In this document: piece by piece, positions 8,408 to 17,865 of the stretch
Position numbering within the stretch: position 1 is the stretch's first letter
Layout: every line of letters begins with the position of its first letter
Assembly: GCA_009377495.1 (NCBI GenBank)
Contig: WHTZ01000057.1
Coordinates: 1 to 41,964, forward strand
Source: Luteitalea sp.
GTDB lineage: Bacteria > Acidobacteriota > Vicinamibacteria > Vicinamibacterales > Vicinamibacteraceae
Reading direction: 5' to 3'
Length of the DNA: 41,964 bases
The notes under the pieces: generated by a model
The model's database searches: none
What the model was told of the DNA's origin: nothing
The model's input: only the letters and a program-made list of their open reading frames with translations
Made by a program: the position numbers and the translations under genes

Positions 8408-10285
8408 ATGGACATCTGGCAGCCGACGTTCGGGGCCGTGCTCACAACACACGGCGTGCAGTTTCGCGTCTGGGCACCAACGGCTTCGCGTGTCACGTTA
8501 CACCTCGAATCGCCGCGCGAAACGACACGCGCGGTTCCACTGACACGGGAAAGCGACGGATGCTTTACGACAATCGTTGAGGATGCCCGACCTGGGGATC
8601 GCTACGGCTACCGGGCAGACGAAGGACCGCTATGGCCGGATCCAGCTTCCCGCTATCAGCCAGAGGGCGTACACGCGCTCTCCGAGATCGTCGATCCTTC
8701 TGCGTTCACATGGAGCGACGCTGGCTGGCGGGGGATCGAGCCCGCACGGCTCGTCGTCTACGAGCTGCACGTCGGCACGTTTACCGAGGCCGGCACCTTC
8801 GATGCTGTCGCCGAAAGACTCCCGTACGTGCGCGACCTTGGCGTGACGGCGCTCGAGCTGATGCCTGTCGCCGCGTTTCCCGGTGGCCGAAACTGGGGCT
8901 ACGATGGTGGCGCGCTCTTTGCCCCGTCAGAGCGGTATGGTCGCCCCGACGCGCTTCGACGCTTGATCGATCGCGCGCACGCGCTCGGCCTCGGCGTCAT
9001 TCTGGATGTCGTGTACAACCACTTGGGGCCAGACGGGGCGTATCTGGCCGCCTTCAGCCCGCTCCTCTTCTCGAAGCGGCATCACAGCCCCTGGGGTCGT
9101 GGTCTCAATTTCGACGACGAGGGTAGCGACGTGCTGCGGCGATACTTCATCGACAACGCGCTGCATTGGCTCGTCGAGTACCACGTCGACGGCCTGCGAC
9201 TCGACGCGACGCACGCGATCGTGGACGATTCCCCGACGCCTTTTCTTGCAGAGCTCGCCGCCATGACACGGGCACGTGTCCAGCGGCAGCACGCGTTGCT
9301 CATCGCGGAGGACTCGCGAAACCTCGACGTCATCGCGCGGCCGACCACGACCGGCGGCTGGGGACTCGACGCCATCTGGGCAGACGATCTCCACCACGCG
9401 ATCCGACGACACACGGCTGGTGACAGCGAAGGGTATTTCGCCGACTACAGCGGCACGACGTCCGAGATCGCCACCACAATTCGACGAGGTTGGCTATATC
9501 GAGGCGAGTGGTCCCGCTATCGCAACGCGTCGCGCGGCACCGATCCCACGGCCCTCCCGCCACACGCGTTCATCGTCTGCCTGCAAAATCATGATCAGAT
9601 TGGCAACCGCGCGCGCGGTGAACGGCTGAACCACCAGGTTCCATTGGAGGTCTATCGCGCGGCGAGTGCACTGGTGCTCCTCGTGCCGGAAGCGCCGCTG
9701 CTCTTCATGGGCCAGGAGTGGGCCGCATCGACGCCGTTTCTCTTCTTCACCGACCACGCGGGCGAGTTGGGCGGGAAGGTCACGGCGGGCCGGCGCGAAG
9801 AGTTCAAGCACTTCACCACGTTCCGTGACGCTCGGACGCGCGACGCCATCCCAGATCCACAAGTCACGGACACGTTCTTGCAGAGCCGGTTGCAATGGGA
9901 TGAGCCCAATCGGGAGCCGCATCGCTCCACGCTCACCTATTACCGCGCGTTGCTCGCGCTGCGACGAGAAACAGCAGATTGGTTCAGCGACGACCTCACG
10001 GACGTCGATGCGTGGGCACCAGACGAGGGAACGGTGGTCGTCGGACGCCGGGGTCGAGACTCCTGCTTGTTGGTAGTCGCGCGTCTGTCGGGAGACGGCC
10101 TCGTCTCGCTGCCGACTGCCCGAATCGGCGCGGGCTCGTGGCAACTCCGGCTGTCAAGCGAGGACGCCGCCTTCTCGCACGATGCTCAGCCGTTCACATT
10201 CGAAGCACGGCAATCAGATGGGCTCGTGATCTCCTTCCGCCGCCCCGGCGCCCTGGTGCTGTCCCGCCGCAATCGAGATCGGTAG
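8408..10285 (+). CDS. treZ: Malto-oligosyltrehalose trehalohydrolase (GH13)
   Basis: TreZ hydrolyses the alpha-1,4 bond next to the terminal trehalosyl unit of maltooligosyltrehalose, releasing trehalose. The 625-aa protein has an N-terminal CBM48-like domain (VQFRVWAPTASRVTLHL) and a GH13 barrel: YELHVGTFT, GGRNWGYDG, DVVYNHLGPDG, nucleophile about D266 (GLRLDATHAI), acid/base E301 (LIAEDSR) and D396 (QNHDQIGNRA). LQNHDQIGNRARGERL is typical of TreZ rather than of branching enzyme. I start at the ATG giving MDIWQPTFGAVL; the ATG at 8360 lies inside a palindromic repeat. The stop codon TAG is the TAG of the GTAG head of the next palindrome. It partners with treY downstream. Confidence 0.93.
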   Translation: MDIWQPTFGAVLTTHGVQFRVWAPTASRVTLHLESPRETTRAVPLTRESDGCFTTIVEDARPGDRYGYRADEGPLWPDPASRYQPEGVHALSEIVDPSAFTWSDAGWRGIEPARLVVYELHVGTFTEAGTFDAVAERLPYVRDLGVTALELMPVAAFPGGRNWGYDGGALFAPSERYGRPDALRRLIDRAHALGLGVILDVVYNHLGPDGAYLAAFSPLLFSKRHHSPWGRGLNFDDEGSDVLRRYFIDNALHWLVEYHVDGLRLDATHAIVDDSPTPFLAELAAMTRARVQRQHALLIAEDSRNLDVIARPTTTGGWGLDAIWADDLHHAIRRHTAGDSEGYFADYSGTTSEIATTIRRGWLYRGEWSRYRNASRGTDPTALPPHAFIVCLQNHDQIGNRARGERLNHQVPLEVYRAASALVLLVPEAPLLFMGQEWAASTPFLFFTDHAGELGGKVTAGRREEFKHFTTFRDARTRDAIPDPQVTDTFLQSRLQWDEPNREPHRSTLTYYRALLALRRETADWFSDDLTDVDAWAPDEGTVVVGRRGRDSCLLVVARLSGDGLVSLPTARIGAGSWQLRLSSEDAAFSHDAQPFTFEARQSDGLVISFRRPGALVLSRRNRDR

Positions 10286-10305
10286 GGCGCCCCTTCAGGG
10301 GCGCC
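10281..10305 (+). repeat. GTAG-type palindromic repeat overlapping the treZ stop codon
   Basis: The head GGTAGGGCG supplies the TAG stop of treZ. The stem GGCGCCCC pairs with GGGGCGCC across the loop TTCA. Compared with the copy upstream of treZ, it has the opposite orientation and a TTCA instead of a TTTA loop. Confidence 0.8.
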
Positions 10306-10313
10306 GCCCGCGC

Positions 10314-10351
10314 TTTTGGGAAAACGGGGACAGTTCCCCGTTTTCCTAAAG
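10314..10351. repeat. Long perfect hairpin with GGGGACAG core between treZ and treY
   Basis: GGAAAACGGGGA and TCCCCGTTTTCC form a perfect 12-bp stem across the loop CAGT, extended by about five more A-T/G-T pairs. No U-tract follows. It shares the AAACGGGG/GGAC core with the hairpin at 37011 and resembles the one at 17817, so it is more likely a dispersed palindromic element than a dedicated terminator. Confidence 0.75.
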
Positions 10352-10464
10352 ATGGCGGTCATCTTTTGCCCATACCGCGTTTGCCGGATAGGATCGACCA
10401 TACGGCCTCTGCAGCCGCACCATCCAGGGAGGCAGACATCCATCGAAGCTCTGGTTCGTACCGT

Positions 10465-13400
10465 GTGCCGGTGAGCACGTACCGGCTACAGATGAGTGCG
10501 GCGTTTACGTTCTCGGACACGCGGGCGCTCGTGCCGTATCTGGCGCGCCTCGGCGTCGGAGCGTGCTATGCCTCGCCATTCTTGATGGCGCGCCCCGGCA
10601 GTCCGCACGGGTACGATATCTGCGACCACAATCGCCTCAACCCTGACCTCGGCTCGGACGCCGACTTCGTCGCCCTCGTTCGGACATTGGACACGTACGG
10701 GCTGCTGCTCGTGCTGGACTTCGTCCCGAACCATATGGGTGTCGACCCTGTGTGGAATATGTGGTGGCGCGAAGTGCTCGAAAATGGGCCGTGTTCGCTG
10801 TACGCGCGCTTCTTCGACATCGACTGGGATCCGGTCATGCCGGAGATGAAGAACAAGGTGCTGCTGCCGATCTTGGGGGAGCAGTACGGCGCAGTCCTCG
10901 AGCGCGGCGAGCTGACGCTCGCCATGAAAGACGGCCAACTCTCGGTGCGTTACTACCACCATCAGTTGCCCATCAACCCGCGCCAGCAGCCCATTGTGCT
11001 GCGTCATCGGCTCGATGAGCTGGAGGCGACGATGGGGACCGACGACCCACACCTTCGCGAGTTCCTGAGTATCCTCACGGGCCTGCAGAACCTGCCGTGC
11101 TATACGGATACGGCCCCTGCCAGCATCGAGGAACGGCACCGCGAAAAAGAGGTCCTGCGCGCGCGCCTCGCACAATTGCTCGACGCCTCGGCGCCCATTC
11201 GTGCACACGTCGATCAGGCGCTGGCAGCGGCAAATGGTGTGCCCGGGCAGGCTGAAAGCTTCGACACGTTGCATCTCTTGCTGGAACAGCAGCCGTACCG
11301 GCTCGCGTACTGGCGCACCGCGCAGCACGAGATCAACTACCGCCGCTTCTTCGACATCAACGAGCTGGCTGGCGTGCGCGTGGAAGACCCCTTCGTGTTC
11401 GAAGCCACGCACGCGCTGCTCGCCAGATTGCTCGCGCACAATCAGGTGCACGGCCTGCGAATCGACCATCCGGACGGTCTATTCGACCCCGCCGCATATT
11501 TCGCGCACGTCCAGGCGCTGGCACGACGGGAGCCCACGTCGCCGAGCGACAACGGACGAACAGCGCTCGATTCGAAGCATCCCATCTGGGTGATCGGCGA
11601 GAAGATCCTCTCTCACCACGAGACGCTGCCTCGCGAGTGGTCGGTGCACGGGACGACTGGCTACAACTTCCTCAACGACGTCAACGGGCTGTTCGTCAAG
11701 TTCGATGGATTCCGGAGTCTGCGCCGCATCTACGTCCGCGTGACGGGCAGGAGCCTCCCGTTTACGGAAGTCGCCTACAAGAGTAAGAAGCTCATCATCG
11801 AAACGACCATGGCCAGTGAGCTGAACGTGCTGGTGCACACGCTCAGTCACATCGCGCAGAGCAGCCGCCGTTCGCGCGACTTCACCCTCAGCAGTCTGCG
11901 CGAGATGCTGACCGAGGTCGTGGCGTGCTTTCCGGTGTACCGCACCTACGTGAGCCACGAGGGATGGTCGTCGGGCGATCGAGCCATGACCGATCAGGCC
12001 ATCACCGAGGCGCGACGCCGGAATCCGGCCATGGAGCGGTCGCTGTTCGACTTCTTGCGGGCGGTGCTCCTCCCAGAGCGAGACGACGACCTCGCACCTC
12101 TCGCCTCTCACCTGGAACCCCCCAGGCGGCCGTTTGCCTCGGTCGACGACGAAGACTACGCACGCCGCATCACGTTTGCGATGAAGTTTCAACAATACAC
12201 GGGGCCCGTGCAGGCCAAAGGCCTCGAAGACACGGCGTTCTATCGCTACAACGTCTTGGTGTCGGTCAACGAGGTCGGCGGCGATCCGGCACGACCAGTA
12301 CGGACACCAGAAGAGTTCCACGGTGCCAACCTCCATCGTCTGACCACATGGCCGTACGAGATGGTGACGACCGCGACGCACGACACGAAGCTCGGCGAAG
12401 ACGTGCGTGCACGCCTCAACGTATTGTCGGAGGTCCCGGAGGCCTGGCGGGCAGAGCTGTCGCGCTGGACGCGACTGACCGCAGGCGCGCGACTGCAGTG
12501 CGACAACGACTGGGCGCCGTCACGCAACGACGAGTACCGGTTCTATCAGGCGCTGCTCGGCATCTGGCCACCGGACCTCGGGTCCGAGAGCCCGGCGCCG
12601 GCCCCACTCGTCGAGCGCCTGCGCGAGTACATGCTCAAAGCCGTTCACGAGGCCAAGTTGCACACGAGCTGGATTAACCCGAACCAGGCGTACGACGAAG
12701 CCATCGCGACGTTTGTCGATCGTGTGCTCACGGCGTCGACGTCGCAGCGCTTCCTCCCAGCCTTCGTGCCCTTTGCACACAAGCTGGCACGGGTGGGAGC
12801 GGTGAACTCGCTGGCCCAGGTTCTGCTCAGGCTCACCTCGCCCGGTGTGCCGGATCTCTATCAAGGCACCGAGCTGTGGGACCTCTCGCTCGTCGACCCT
12901 GATAACCGCGGCCCGGTCGATTACGAGCTGCGGCACGCCCTGCTGGACGAGGTCGAGACGCTCGCGTGTGATGCGGCGCTCGCACCCGTCGTCGAGGACA
13001 CGCTGGCGGTTGCGGCCGCGCACACAGAGGGGTCAGGGGTCACGGGTCAGGGGTCAGGGCATGTCACTCCGCGCCCGCTGCCCGCCTCGGAACGAACGGC
13101 GCGGCTCGCGGAGTTGTTCAGCAACTGGACTGACGGGCGGGTGAAGCTGCTGCTGACACTCGTCGGCCAGCGCCTCCGCCAGGCCCATCCGGATCTCTTC
13201 TTGGACGGCGACTATACCCCCCTGTCGTGCGACGTGATGGTACTGAGCGATCTCGTGGCCTTCGCCCGCCGCCGCGACGAGCGCGTTGTCCTGACAATCG
13301 TGCCACGCTTCATCGCGTCGATGATGTGGGACGACCCGGCACGATGGCCCGTTGGTATCGGGACGTGGGCCACGAGCCGCGTGCTGCTACCGCCCGAGCT

Positions 13401-13533
13401 CGCGGCGCTGCGCTATCGGAACGTGCTCTCGGGTCAAGACGTCGCGGTTATTGACCATTCTCAAGAGTCCTGGATCTTTGCGGGCGAAGCGTTGAAAGAC
13501 TTCCCGGTCGCGCTCCTCTGGGGCGAACGTTAG
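10465..13533 (+). CDS. treY: Malto-oligosyltrehalose synthase (GH13)
   Basis: TreY rearranges the reducing-end alpha-1,4 bond of maltodextrins to alpha,alpha-1,1, giving maltooligosyltrehalose for TreZ. Visible are the N-terminal STYRLQMSAAFTF, YDICDHNRLNP, DFVPNHMG, nucleophile about D334 (LRIDHPDGLFDP), acid/base E379 (VIGEKIL), D640 (ATHDTKLGEDVRARL) and the C-terminal PDLYQGTELWDLSLVDPDNR. The frame is open far upstream across treZ, but homology begins at VPVSTYRLQ, so I use GTG 10465; GTG 10471 and TTG 10381 are alternatives and none has a good SD. At about 1022 aa it is long for the family. Part of the excess is a low-complexity GSGVTGQGSG stretch made by a heptamer repeat inserted in the coding sequence. 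Confidence 0.92.
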   Translation: MPVSTYRLQMSAAFTFSDTRALVPYLARLGVGACYASPFLMARPGSPHGYDICDHNRLNPDLGSDADFVALVRTLDTYGLLLVLDFVPNHMGVDPVWNMWWREVLENGPCSLYARFFDIDWDPVMPEMKNKVLLPILGEQYGAVLERGELTLAMKDGQLSVRYYHHQLPINPRQQPIVLRHRLDELEATMGTDDPHLREFLSILTGLQNLPCYTDTAPASIEERHREKEVLRARLAQLLDASAPIRAHVDQALAAANGVPGQAESFDTLHLLLEQQPYRLAYWRTAQHEINYRRFFDINELAGVRVEDPFVFEATHALLARLLAHNQVHGLRIDHPDGLFDPAAYFAHVQALARREPTSPSDNGRTALDSKHPIWVIGEKILSHHETLPREWSVHGTTGYNFLNDVNGLFVKFDGFRSLRRIYVRVTGRSLPFTEVAYKSKKLIIETTMASELNVLVHTLSHIAQSSRRSRDFTLSSLREMLTEVVACFPVYRTYVSHEGWSSGDRAMTDQAITEARRRNPAMERSLFDFLRAVLLPERDDDLAPLASHLEPPRRPFASVDDEDYARRITFAMKFQQYTGPVQAKGLEDTAFYRYNVLVSVNEVGGDPARPVRTPEEFHGANLHRLTTWPYEMVTTATHDTKLGEDVRARLNVLSEVPEAWRAELSRWTRLTAGARLQCDNDWAPSRNDEYRFYQALLGIWPPDLGSESPAPAPLVERLREYMLKAVHEAKLHTSWINPNQAYDEAIATFVDRVLTASTSQRFLPAFVPFAHKLARVGAVNSLAQVLLRLTSPGVPDLYQGTELWDLSLVDPDNRGPVDYELRHALLDEVETLACDAALAPVVEDTLAVAAAHTEGSGVTGQGSGHVTPRPLPASERTARLAELFSNWTDGRVKLLLTLVGQRLRQAHPDLFLDGDYTPLSCDVMVLSDLVAFARRRDERVVLTIVPRFIASMMWDDPARWPVGIGTWATSRVLLPPELAALRYRNVLSGQDVAVIDHSQESWIFAGEALKDFPVALLWGER
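13029..13056 (+). repeat. Heptamer tandem repeat (4 x GGGGTCA type) inside treY
   Basis: The units are GGGGTCA, GGGGTCA, CGGGTCA and GGGGTCA, a 28-base array within the treY coding region. It encodes a Gly/Ser/Thr-rich linker between a helical segment (DTLAVAAAHT) and SERTARLAELFSNW. Because 28 is not a multiple of 3, gain or loss of one unit would shift the frame. The same unit on the opposite strand recurs at 41265. Confidence 0.9.
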
Positions 13534-13552
13534 CTCGCTTCGCTCGCTAACG
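13528..13552. terminator. Stem-loop overlapping the treY stop codon
   Basis: CGTTAGC and GCTAACG form a 7-bp stem around an 11-base loop; the TAG of the first arm is the treY stop codon. It sits between convergent treY and fabH. There is no U-tract, so terminator function is inferred from position only. Confidence 0.4.
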
Positions 13553-13555
13553 GTA

Positions 13556-13583
13556 GGGGCAAGGGGCGAGGGGCGAGGGGCCC
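13556..13583. repeat. Heptamer tandem repeat (GGGGCGA type) between treY and fabH
   Basis: Units read GGGGCAA, GGGGCGA, GGGGCGA, GGGGCCC. The array fills the space between the treY stem-loop and the fabH stop codon. The same unit occurs twice after the aminotransferase gene at 38412. Confidence 0.85.
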
Positions 13584-13585
13584 CT

Positions 13586-14626
13586 TCAGTACGTCCACCG
13601 CAGCAATACGGAGCCGACAGTGAAGCCCGCACCAACCGATGCCAACAGCACGAGGTCGCCCTTCTTCAGTCGCCGCGCTTTCACCGCGTCGTCCAGCGCC
13701 AGCGGAATCGTTGCGCCGGTGGTGTTACCGTACTTGTCGATGTTGATGACGACCTTCTCGTCGGGCAGGCCCAGCCTCTCGGCCGCTGATTCGATAATGC
13801 GGCGATTCGCCTGGTGTGAGACGAAGAGACTGATGTCAGTGGGCGTCAGGCCGTTGCGATCGAGCAGCCGACGGAAGATCTCCTCGGTCTTCCGAACGGC
13901 AAACTTGAAGACCGAAGGACCATCCTGTTTCACGTAGTGCAACCGCTGGTCAACAGTCGCGTGCGAGGCGGGCACCCGACTGCCGCCAGCAGGCATGCAC
14001 AGTGCTGGCCCGCCGCTGCCGTCGATCTCGTGAGCGAAATCGATGATGCCAAGGCCGTCCGCGCCCGCCGGTGAGACGACCACCGCGCCCGCGCCGTCGC
14101 CGAACAGGACGCAAGTCGTGCGGTCGGTGTAGTCGATGATGCTCGACATGACATCGGCACCGATCACGAGCGCGTGCTGCGACCAACCGGTCTCCACCAT
14201 GGCCGCGGCGGACGTGAGCGCGTAGGTAAAGCCGGAGCACGCCGCACCCAAGTCGAAGCCCCACGCGCGCGTCGCGCCAATGCGATCCTGTACAAGACAC
14301 GCCGTGCTCGGAAAAATTGTGTCTGGCGTTGTCGTGCCCACCACGATGAAGTCGATCTCGGCCGGCCTGAGGCCCGCCGCTTCAATGGCTCGAAGCCCAG
14401 CGACTGCGGCGAGATCGGACGTCGCGACACCCTTCTCGACGATGCGCCGCTCTCGGATTCCCGTCCGCTGCACAATCCACTCGTCTGAGGTCTCGACCAT
14501 CTGCTCGAGGTCCGCGTTGGTCAGCACCTTGGGTGGGACGTGCGTGGCGAGCGACGCGATGGCGGCCGTTCGCACGGATCGTTTGGGCGCTCCCACGAGG
14601 GTCCGCGCGTTTGCCGCCGACTCCAT
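13586..14626 (-). CDS. fabH: Beta-ketoacyl-ACP synthase III
   Basis: FabH condenses acetyl-CoA (or a branched acyl-CoA) with malonyl-ACP to start fatty acid synthesis. The 346-aa product shows the complete catalytic triad: Cys130 in DLGAACSGFTYAL, His in SLFVSHQANRRI and Asn in DKYGNTTGATIPLAL. The N-terminal half has the typical LTNADLEQMVETSDEWIVQRTGI. The ATG overlaps the ruvB stop (TAATG), so it is translationally coupled as the last gene of the yebC-ruv operon. A GTG two codons upstream is an alternative start. Pairing fabH with ruvB is not a common arrangement. Confidence 0.94.
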   Translation of the reverse strand: MESAANARTLVGAPKRSVRTAAIASLATHVPPKVLTNADLEQMVETSDEWIVQRTGIRERRIVEKGVATSDLAAVAGLRAIEAAGLRPAEIDFIVVGTTTPDTIFPSTACLVQDRIGATRAWGFDLGAACSGFTYALTSAAAMVETGWSQHALVIGADVMSSIIDYTDRTTCVLFGDGAGAVVVSPAGADGLGIIDFAHEIDGSGGPALCMPAGGSRVPASHATVDQRLHYVKQDGPSVFKFAVRKTEEIFRRLLDRNGLTPTDISLFVSHQANRRIIESAAERLGLPDEKVVINIDKYGNTTGATIPLALDDAVKARRLKKGDLVLLASVGAGFTVGSVLLRWTY

Positions 14627-15648
14627 TACCACAGTCGCTGATCCTTTCTCGGGGCTGTGAGCCCGAAGTACTCGTACGCCCGCGGCGTGGCCACACGGCC
14701 ACGTGGTGTGCGATCGAGGAACCCGATTTGAATGAGAAACGGCTCGTAGATCTCCTCGATGGCGTCGCGCTCCTCGCCAACCGCGACCGCGAGCGTGTTC
14801 AGGCCAACCGGTCCTCCGCTGAACTTGTCGATGATCACCAACAGCAGCCGCCGATCGATCTCGTCGAATCCGTGCTGATCCACCTCGAGCAGCTCCAGGC
14901 CACCCAGCGCGACGTCCATCGTGACGATCCCATCTGCGCGTACCTGCGCGAAATCGCGCACGCGGCGCAGCAGCCGATTCGCAATGCGTGGCGTGCCACG
15001 CGCGCGCCGCGCAATCTCGTGCTCAGCCTCCCTGGCGATCTCCACGCCCAGGATGCGGGCCGAGCGACGCACGATCTCCTGCATGTCAGGCAGCCCGTAG
15101 AAATCGAGCCGATGGACGATGCCGAAGCGACTCCGGAGCGGCCCGGTGAGCAAGCCGGTCCGGGTCGTGGCGCCCACGAGCGTGAACGGCTGGAGCGGCA
15201 CCTTGACGGACCGCGCGGCCGGCCCTTGGCCAATGACGATATCCAGCTCATAGTCCTCCATCGCCGGGTAGAGAATCTCTTCGATCGTGGGCGGCATGCG
15301 ATGGATCTCGTCGACGAACAGCACGTCGCGCGCCTTGAGGTTCGTCAGAATCGCGGCGAGATCGCCGGGCTTCTCGAGCACCGGCCCTGACGTGCCCCGC
15401 ATGGGCACACCAAGCTCGTTGGCGACCACGTGCGCCAGCGTGGTCTTGCCGAGGCCAGGCGGGCCCGAGAGCAACACATGATCGAGGGCCTCGCCGCGTT
15501 GTCGTGCGGCGGCGATCGACACGGCCAAATTCTCACGAACGCGGTCCTGCCCGATGTACTCGTCCAGCGTACGAGGCCGCAGCCCGGCCTCGTACTGGAC
15601 GTCATCCTCAATCCGAACAGCCGTGACGAGTCGTTCCTTCTCCACCAT
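14626..15648 (-). CDS. ruvB: Holliday junction branch migration ATPase RuvB
   Basis: RuvB is the hexameric AAA+ motor that drives branch migration with RuvA. The roughly 340-aa product has Walker A SGPPGLGKTTLAHV, Walker B VLFVDEIHRM, sensor VGATTRTGLL and the C-terminal winged helix ending RGRVATPRAYEYFGL. A GTG two codons upstream of the chosen ATG is also possible. A pair of inverted GTAG palindromes separates it from ruvA, so this is the only junction in the operon without overlapping codons. Confidence 0.96.
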   Translation of the reverse strand: MVEKERLVTAVRIEDDVQYEAGLRPRTLDEYIGQDRVRENLAVSIAAARQRGEALDHVLLSGPPGLGKTTLAHVVANELGVPMRGTSGPVLEKPGDLAAILTNLKARDVLFVDEIHRMPPTIEEILYPAMEDYELDIVIGQGPAARSVKVPLQPFTLVGATTRTGLLTGPLRSRFGIVHRLDFYGLPDMQEIVRRSARILGVEIAREAEHEIARRARGTPRIANRLLRRVRDFAQVRADGIVTMDVALGGLELLEVDQHGFDEIDRRLLLVIIDKFSGGPVGLNTLAVAVGEERDAIEEIYEPFLIQIGFLDRTPRGRVATPRAYEYFGLTAPRKDQRLW

Positions 15649-15658
15649 GGTCACGAAC

Positions 15659-15686
15659 GATGGCGCGGCTAAAGCCGCGCCCTACC
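15659..15686 (-). repeat. GTAG-type palindromic repeat upstream of ruvB
   Basis: On the minus strand: GGTAGGGCG head, stem GGCGCGGC pairing with GCCGCGCC across the loop TTTA, CATC tail. The inner stem bases differ from the treZ copies on both arms, so pairing is preserved. It lies 11 bases from the ruvB start. Confidence 0.8.
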
Positions 15687-15701
15687 CTCCTCGACATCTC
15701 A

Positions 15702-15729
15702 GGTAGGGCGACCCCTTAGGGTCGCCGTC
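15702..15729 (+). repeat. GTAG-type palindromic repeat between ruvA and ruvB, inverted partner
   Basis: On the plus strand: GGTAGGGCG head, stem GGCGACCC pairing with GGGTCGCC across CTTA, GTC tail. Together with the neighbouring copy it forms a head-to-head inverted pair 15 bases apart, the arrangement seen in BIME-type REP doublets. Confidence 0.8.
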
Positions 15730-15746
15730 CGCGGACGACGTTTGAA

Positions 15747-16358
15747 TCACCGCGCCAATTCTCGTAACGCCCGCTTGAGCGCCTGCTCGAAGCTCAGTTC
15801 GGCGCCTCCATTCTCCAGCGCGCGCGCAACGGCTTTCTCCACCAGCGGTCGATGGTAGCCAAGGTTCGTCAGCGCCGACAGCAGATCGGTGCGGAGACTT
15901 CTATCACCAGGCGCGTCTGTTGTCGCCTCTTCCGCCCCGGCCTCGACCGCGATGCCGATAGGCAACCGATCACGCAGCTCCAGCGCAATGCGCTCGGCCG
16001 TCTTGCGACCAATTCCGGGAATGCTGGTGAGGCGGGCGAGGTCGCCCCGCTCGATGGCCTGCACGAGCTCGACGGGATTCAGACCAGAGAGCACAGCGAG
16101 CGCGAGCTTCGGGCCGACGCCGCTGATGCCAATGAGACGTTCGAAGATCTGCTGCTCGAGCGCTGTTGCGAAGCCAAACAGCGTGATTTGGTCCTCGCGC
16201 ACGTAGGTGTGCACACGGAGCGTGACCTCGTCGCCCTGTTCTCCAATCCGCGTGAAGGTCGCGAGCGGCACGTGCACATCGTAGCCGACGCCTTGCACGT
16301 CGACGAGCGCGCGGTTGGGGTGCTTGTCGAGGAGGCGCCCGCGCAGCCGTGCAATCAT
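15747..16358 (-). CDS. ruvA: Holliday junction branch migration protein RuvA
   Basis: RuvA binds Holliday junctions as a tetramer and loads RuvB. The 203-aa product starts MIARLRGRLLDKHPNRALVD and contains the OB-fold domain (THTYVREDQ-like VHTYVREDQITLFGF), two helix-hairpin-helix motifs (LIGISGVGPKLAL and LTSIPGIGRKTAERIALELRD) and the C-terminal RuvB-binding domain (LLSALTNLGYHRPLVEKAV). The open frame extends 12 codons further upstream, but the ATG overlapping the ruvC stop (ATGA) begins the conserved sequence. Confidence 0.95.
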   Translation of the reverse strand: MIARLRGRLLDKHPNRALVDVQGVGYDVHVPLATFTRIGEQGDEVTLRVHTYVREDQITLFGFATALEQQIFERLIGISGVGPKLALAVLSGLNPVELVQAIERGDLARLTSIPGIGRKTAERIALELRDRLPIGIAVEAGAEEATTDAPGDRSLRTDLLSALTNLGYHRPLVEKAVARALENGGAELSFEQALKRALRELAR

Positions 16359-16902
16359 GGCAAGTTGGTGCTCCCCGGTCGGAAATGGCGCCAACTCGCA
16401 CCACGGCGCGGACGCGCTGTCACCATCGACGTAGCCGCAGATTGGTGATGCACGTGGCAGAGGGCGACGGCGAGCGCGTCGGCCGCGTCGAGCGGCGACG
16501 GGCGTGCACGCAAGCCGAGCAACACCCGAACCATCTCCTGGACCTGGATCTTTTCGGCGCGCCCGTACCCGGTCACCGTCTGCTTCACCTGCGCCGGTGT
16601 GTACTCGACAAGAGGCAAACCTGCCTGGCGTGCGGCGAGGAGCGCCACACCACGTGCGTGCCCGAGTTGAAGCGCGCTCCGGGCATTCACGGCGTAGAAC
16701 AGGCTCTCGACCACGACGCAGTCAGGCCGGTACGCGCCCAGTAGCTCCGCGAGCCGGGCATGGATCCTCAGCAGCTTGTCGGGAAAGCTGGCGCGCGCCG
16801 GTAGAGTGATGGCCCCGCAGGTCACGAGACGGCTGCGGCTGCCGTCAGTCTCGATGCAGCCAAAGCCCGTGCGGACGGAGCCCGGGTCGATCCCGAAGAT
16901 CC

Positions 16903-16906
<4 letters not shown>
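16355..16906 (-). CDS. ruvC: Crossover junction endodeoxyribonuclease RuvC
   Basis: RuvC resolves Holliday junctions by symmetrical nicking. The 183-aa product carries the four acidic residues expected: D7 (RIFGIDPG), E67 (VVVESLFYAVN), D140 and D143 (SPLDAADALAVALCH). GYGRAEKIQVQEMV is the conserved DNA-binding segment. The ATG overlaps the yebC stop (ATGA) and its own stop overlaps the ruvA start, so the three are tightly coupled. Confidence 0.96.
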
Positions 16907-17652
<746 letters not shown>

Positions 17653-17816
17653 GGCAGAACTCCGTCAAAAACTGCACGATTTTATCATGGTCGTCTGCCG
17701 ATCGCGGTCAGCGTGAGCTGCTCGTTCTTGGGAGGCTTTGGACAGGGCGACACTTGGGGGAAGCGCAGGGGAAGCTAGAGGCGGCCACAGCCCAGCTTTG
17801 CACAGGAACAGCGAGC

Positions 17817-17864
17817 AAGGGAACCGGGGACCTTTTCGGGAGCGAAAAGGTACCCGGTTCCTTT
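17817..17864. repeat. 48-base near-perfect hairpin upstream of the LysR remnant
   Basis: An outer stem of about 12 bp (GGAACCGGG / CCCGGTTCC plus A-T pairs) and an inner 8-bp stem (CCTTTTCG / CGAAAAGG) are separated by a 2x2 internal loop and capped by GGAG. The LysR homology starts within a few bases of its right end, suggesting that the element marks the truncation point. Confidence 0.75.
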
Positions 17865-17865
17865 T

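Noticed and set aside
9979..10464. Long N-terminal extension of treY
   Set aside because: It overlaps treZ in another frame and crosses a palindrome and a hairpin; TreY homology starts at VPVSTYRLQ.
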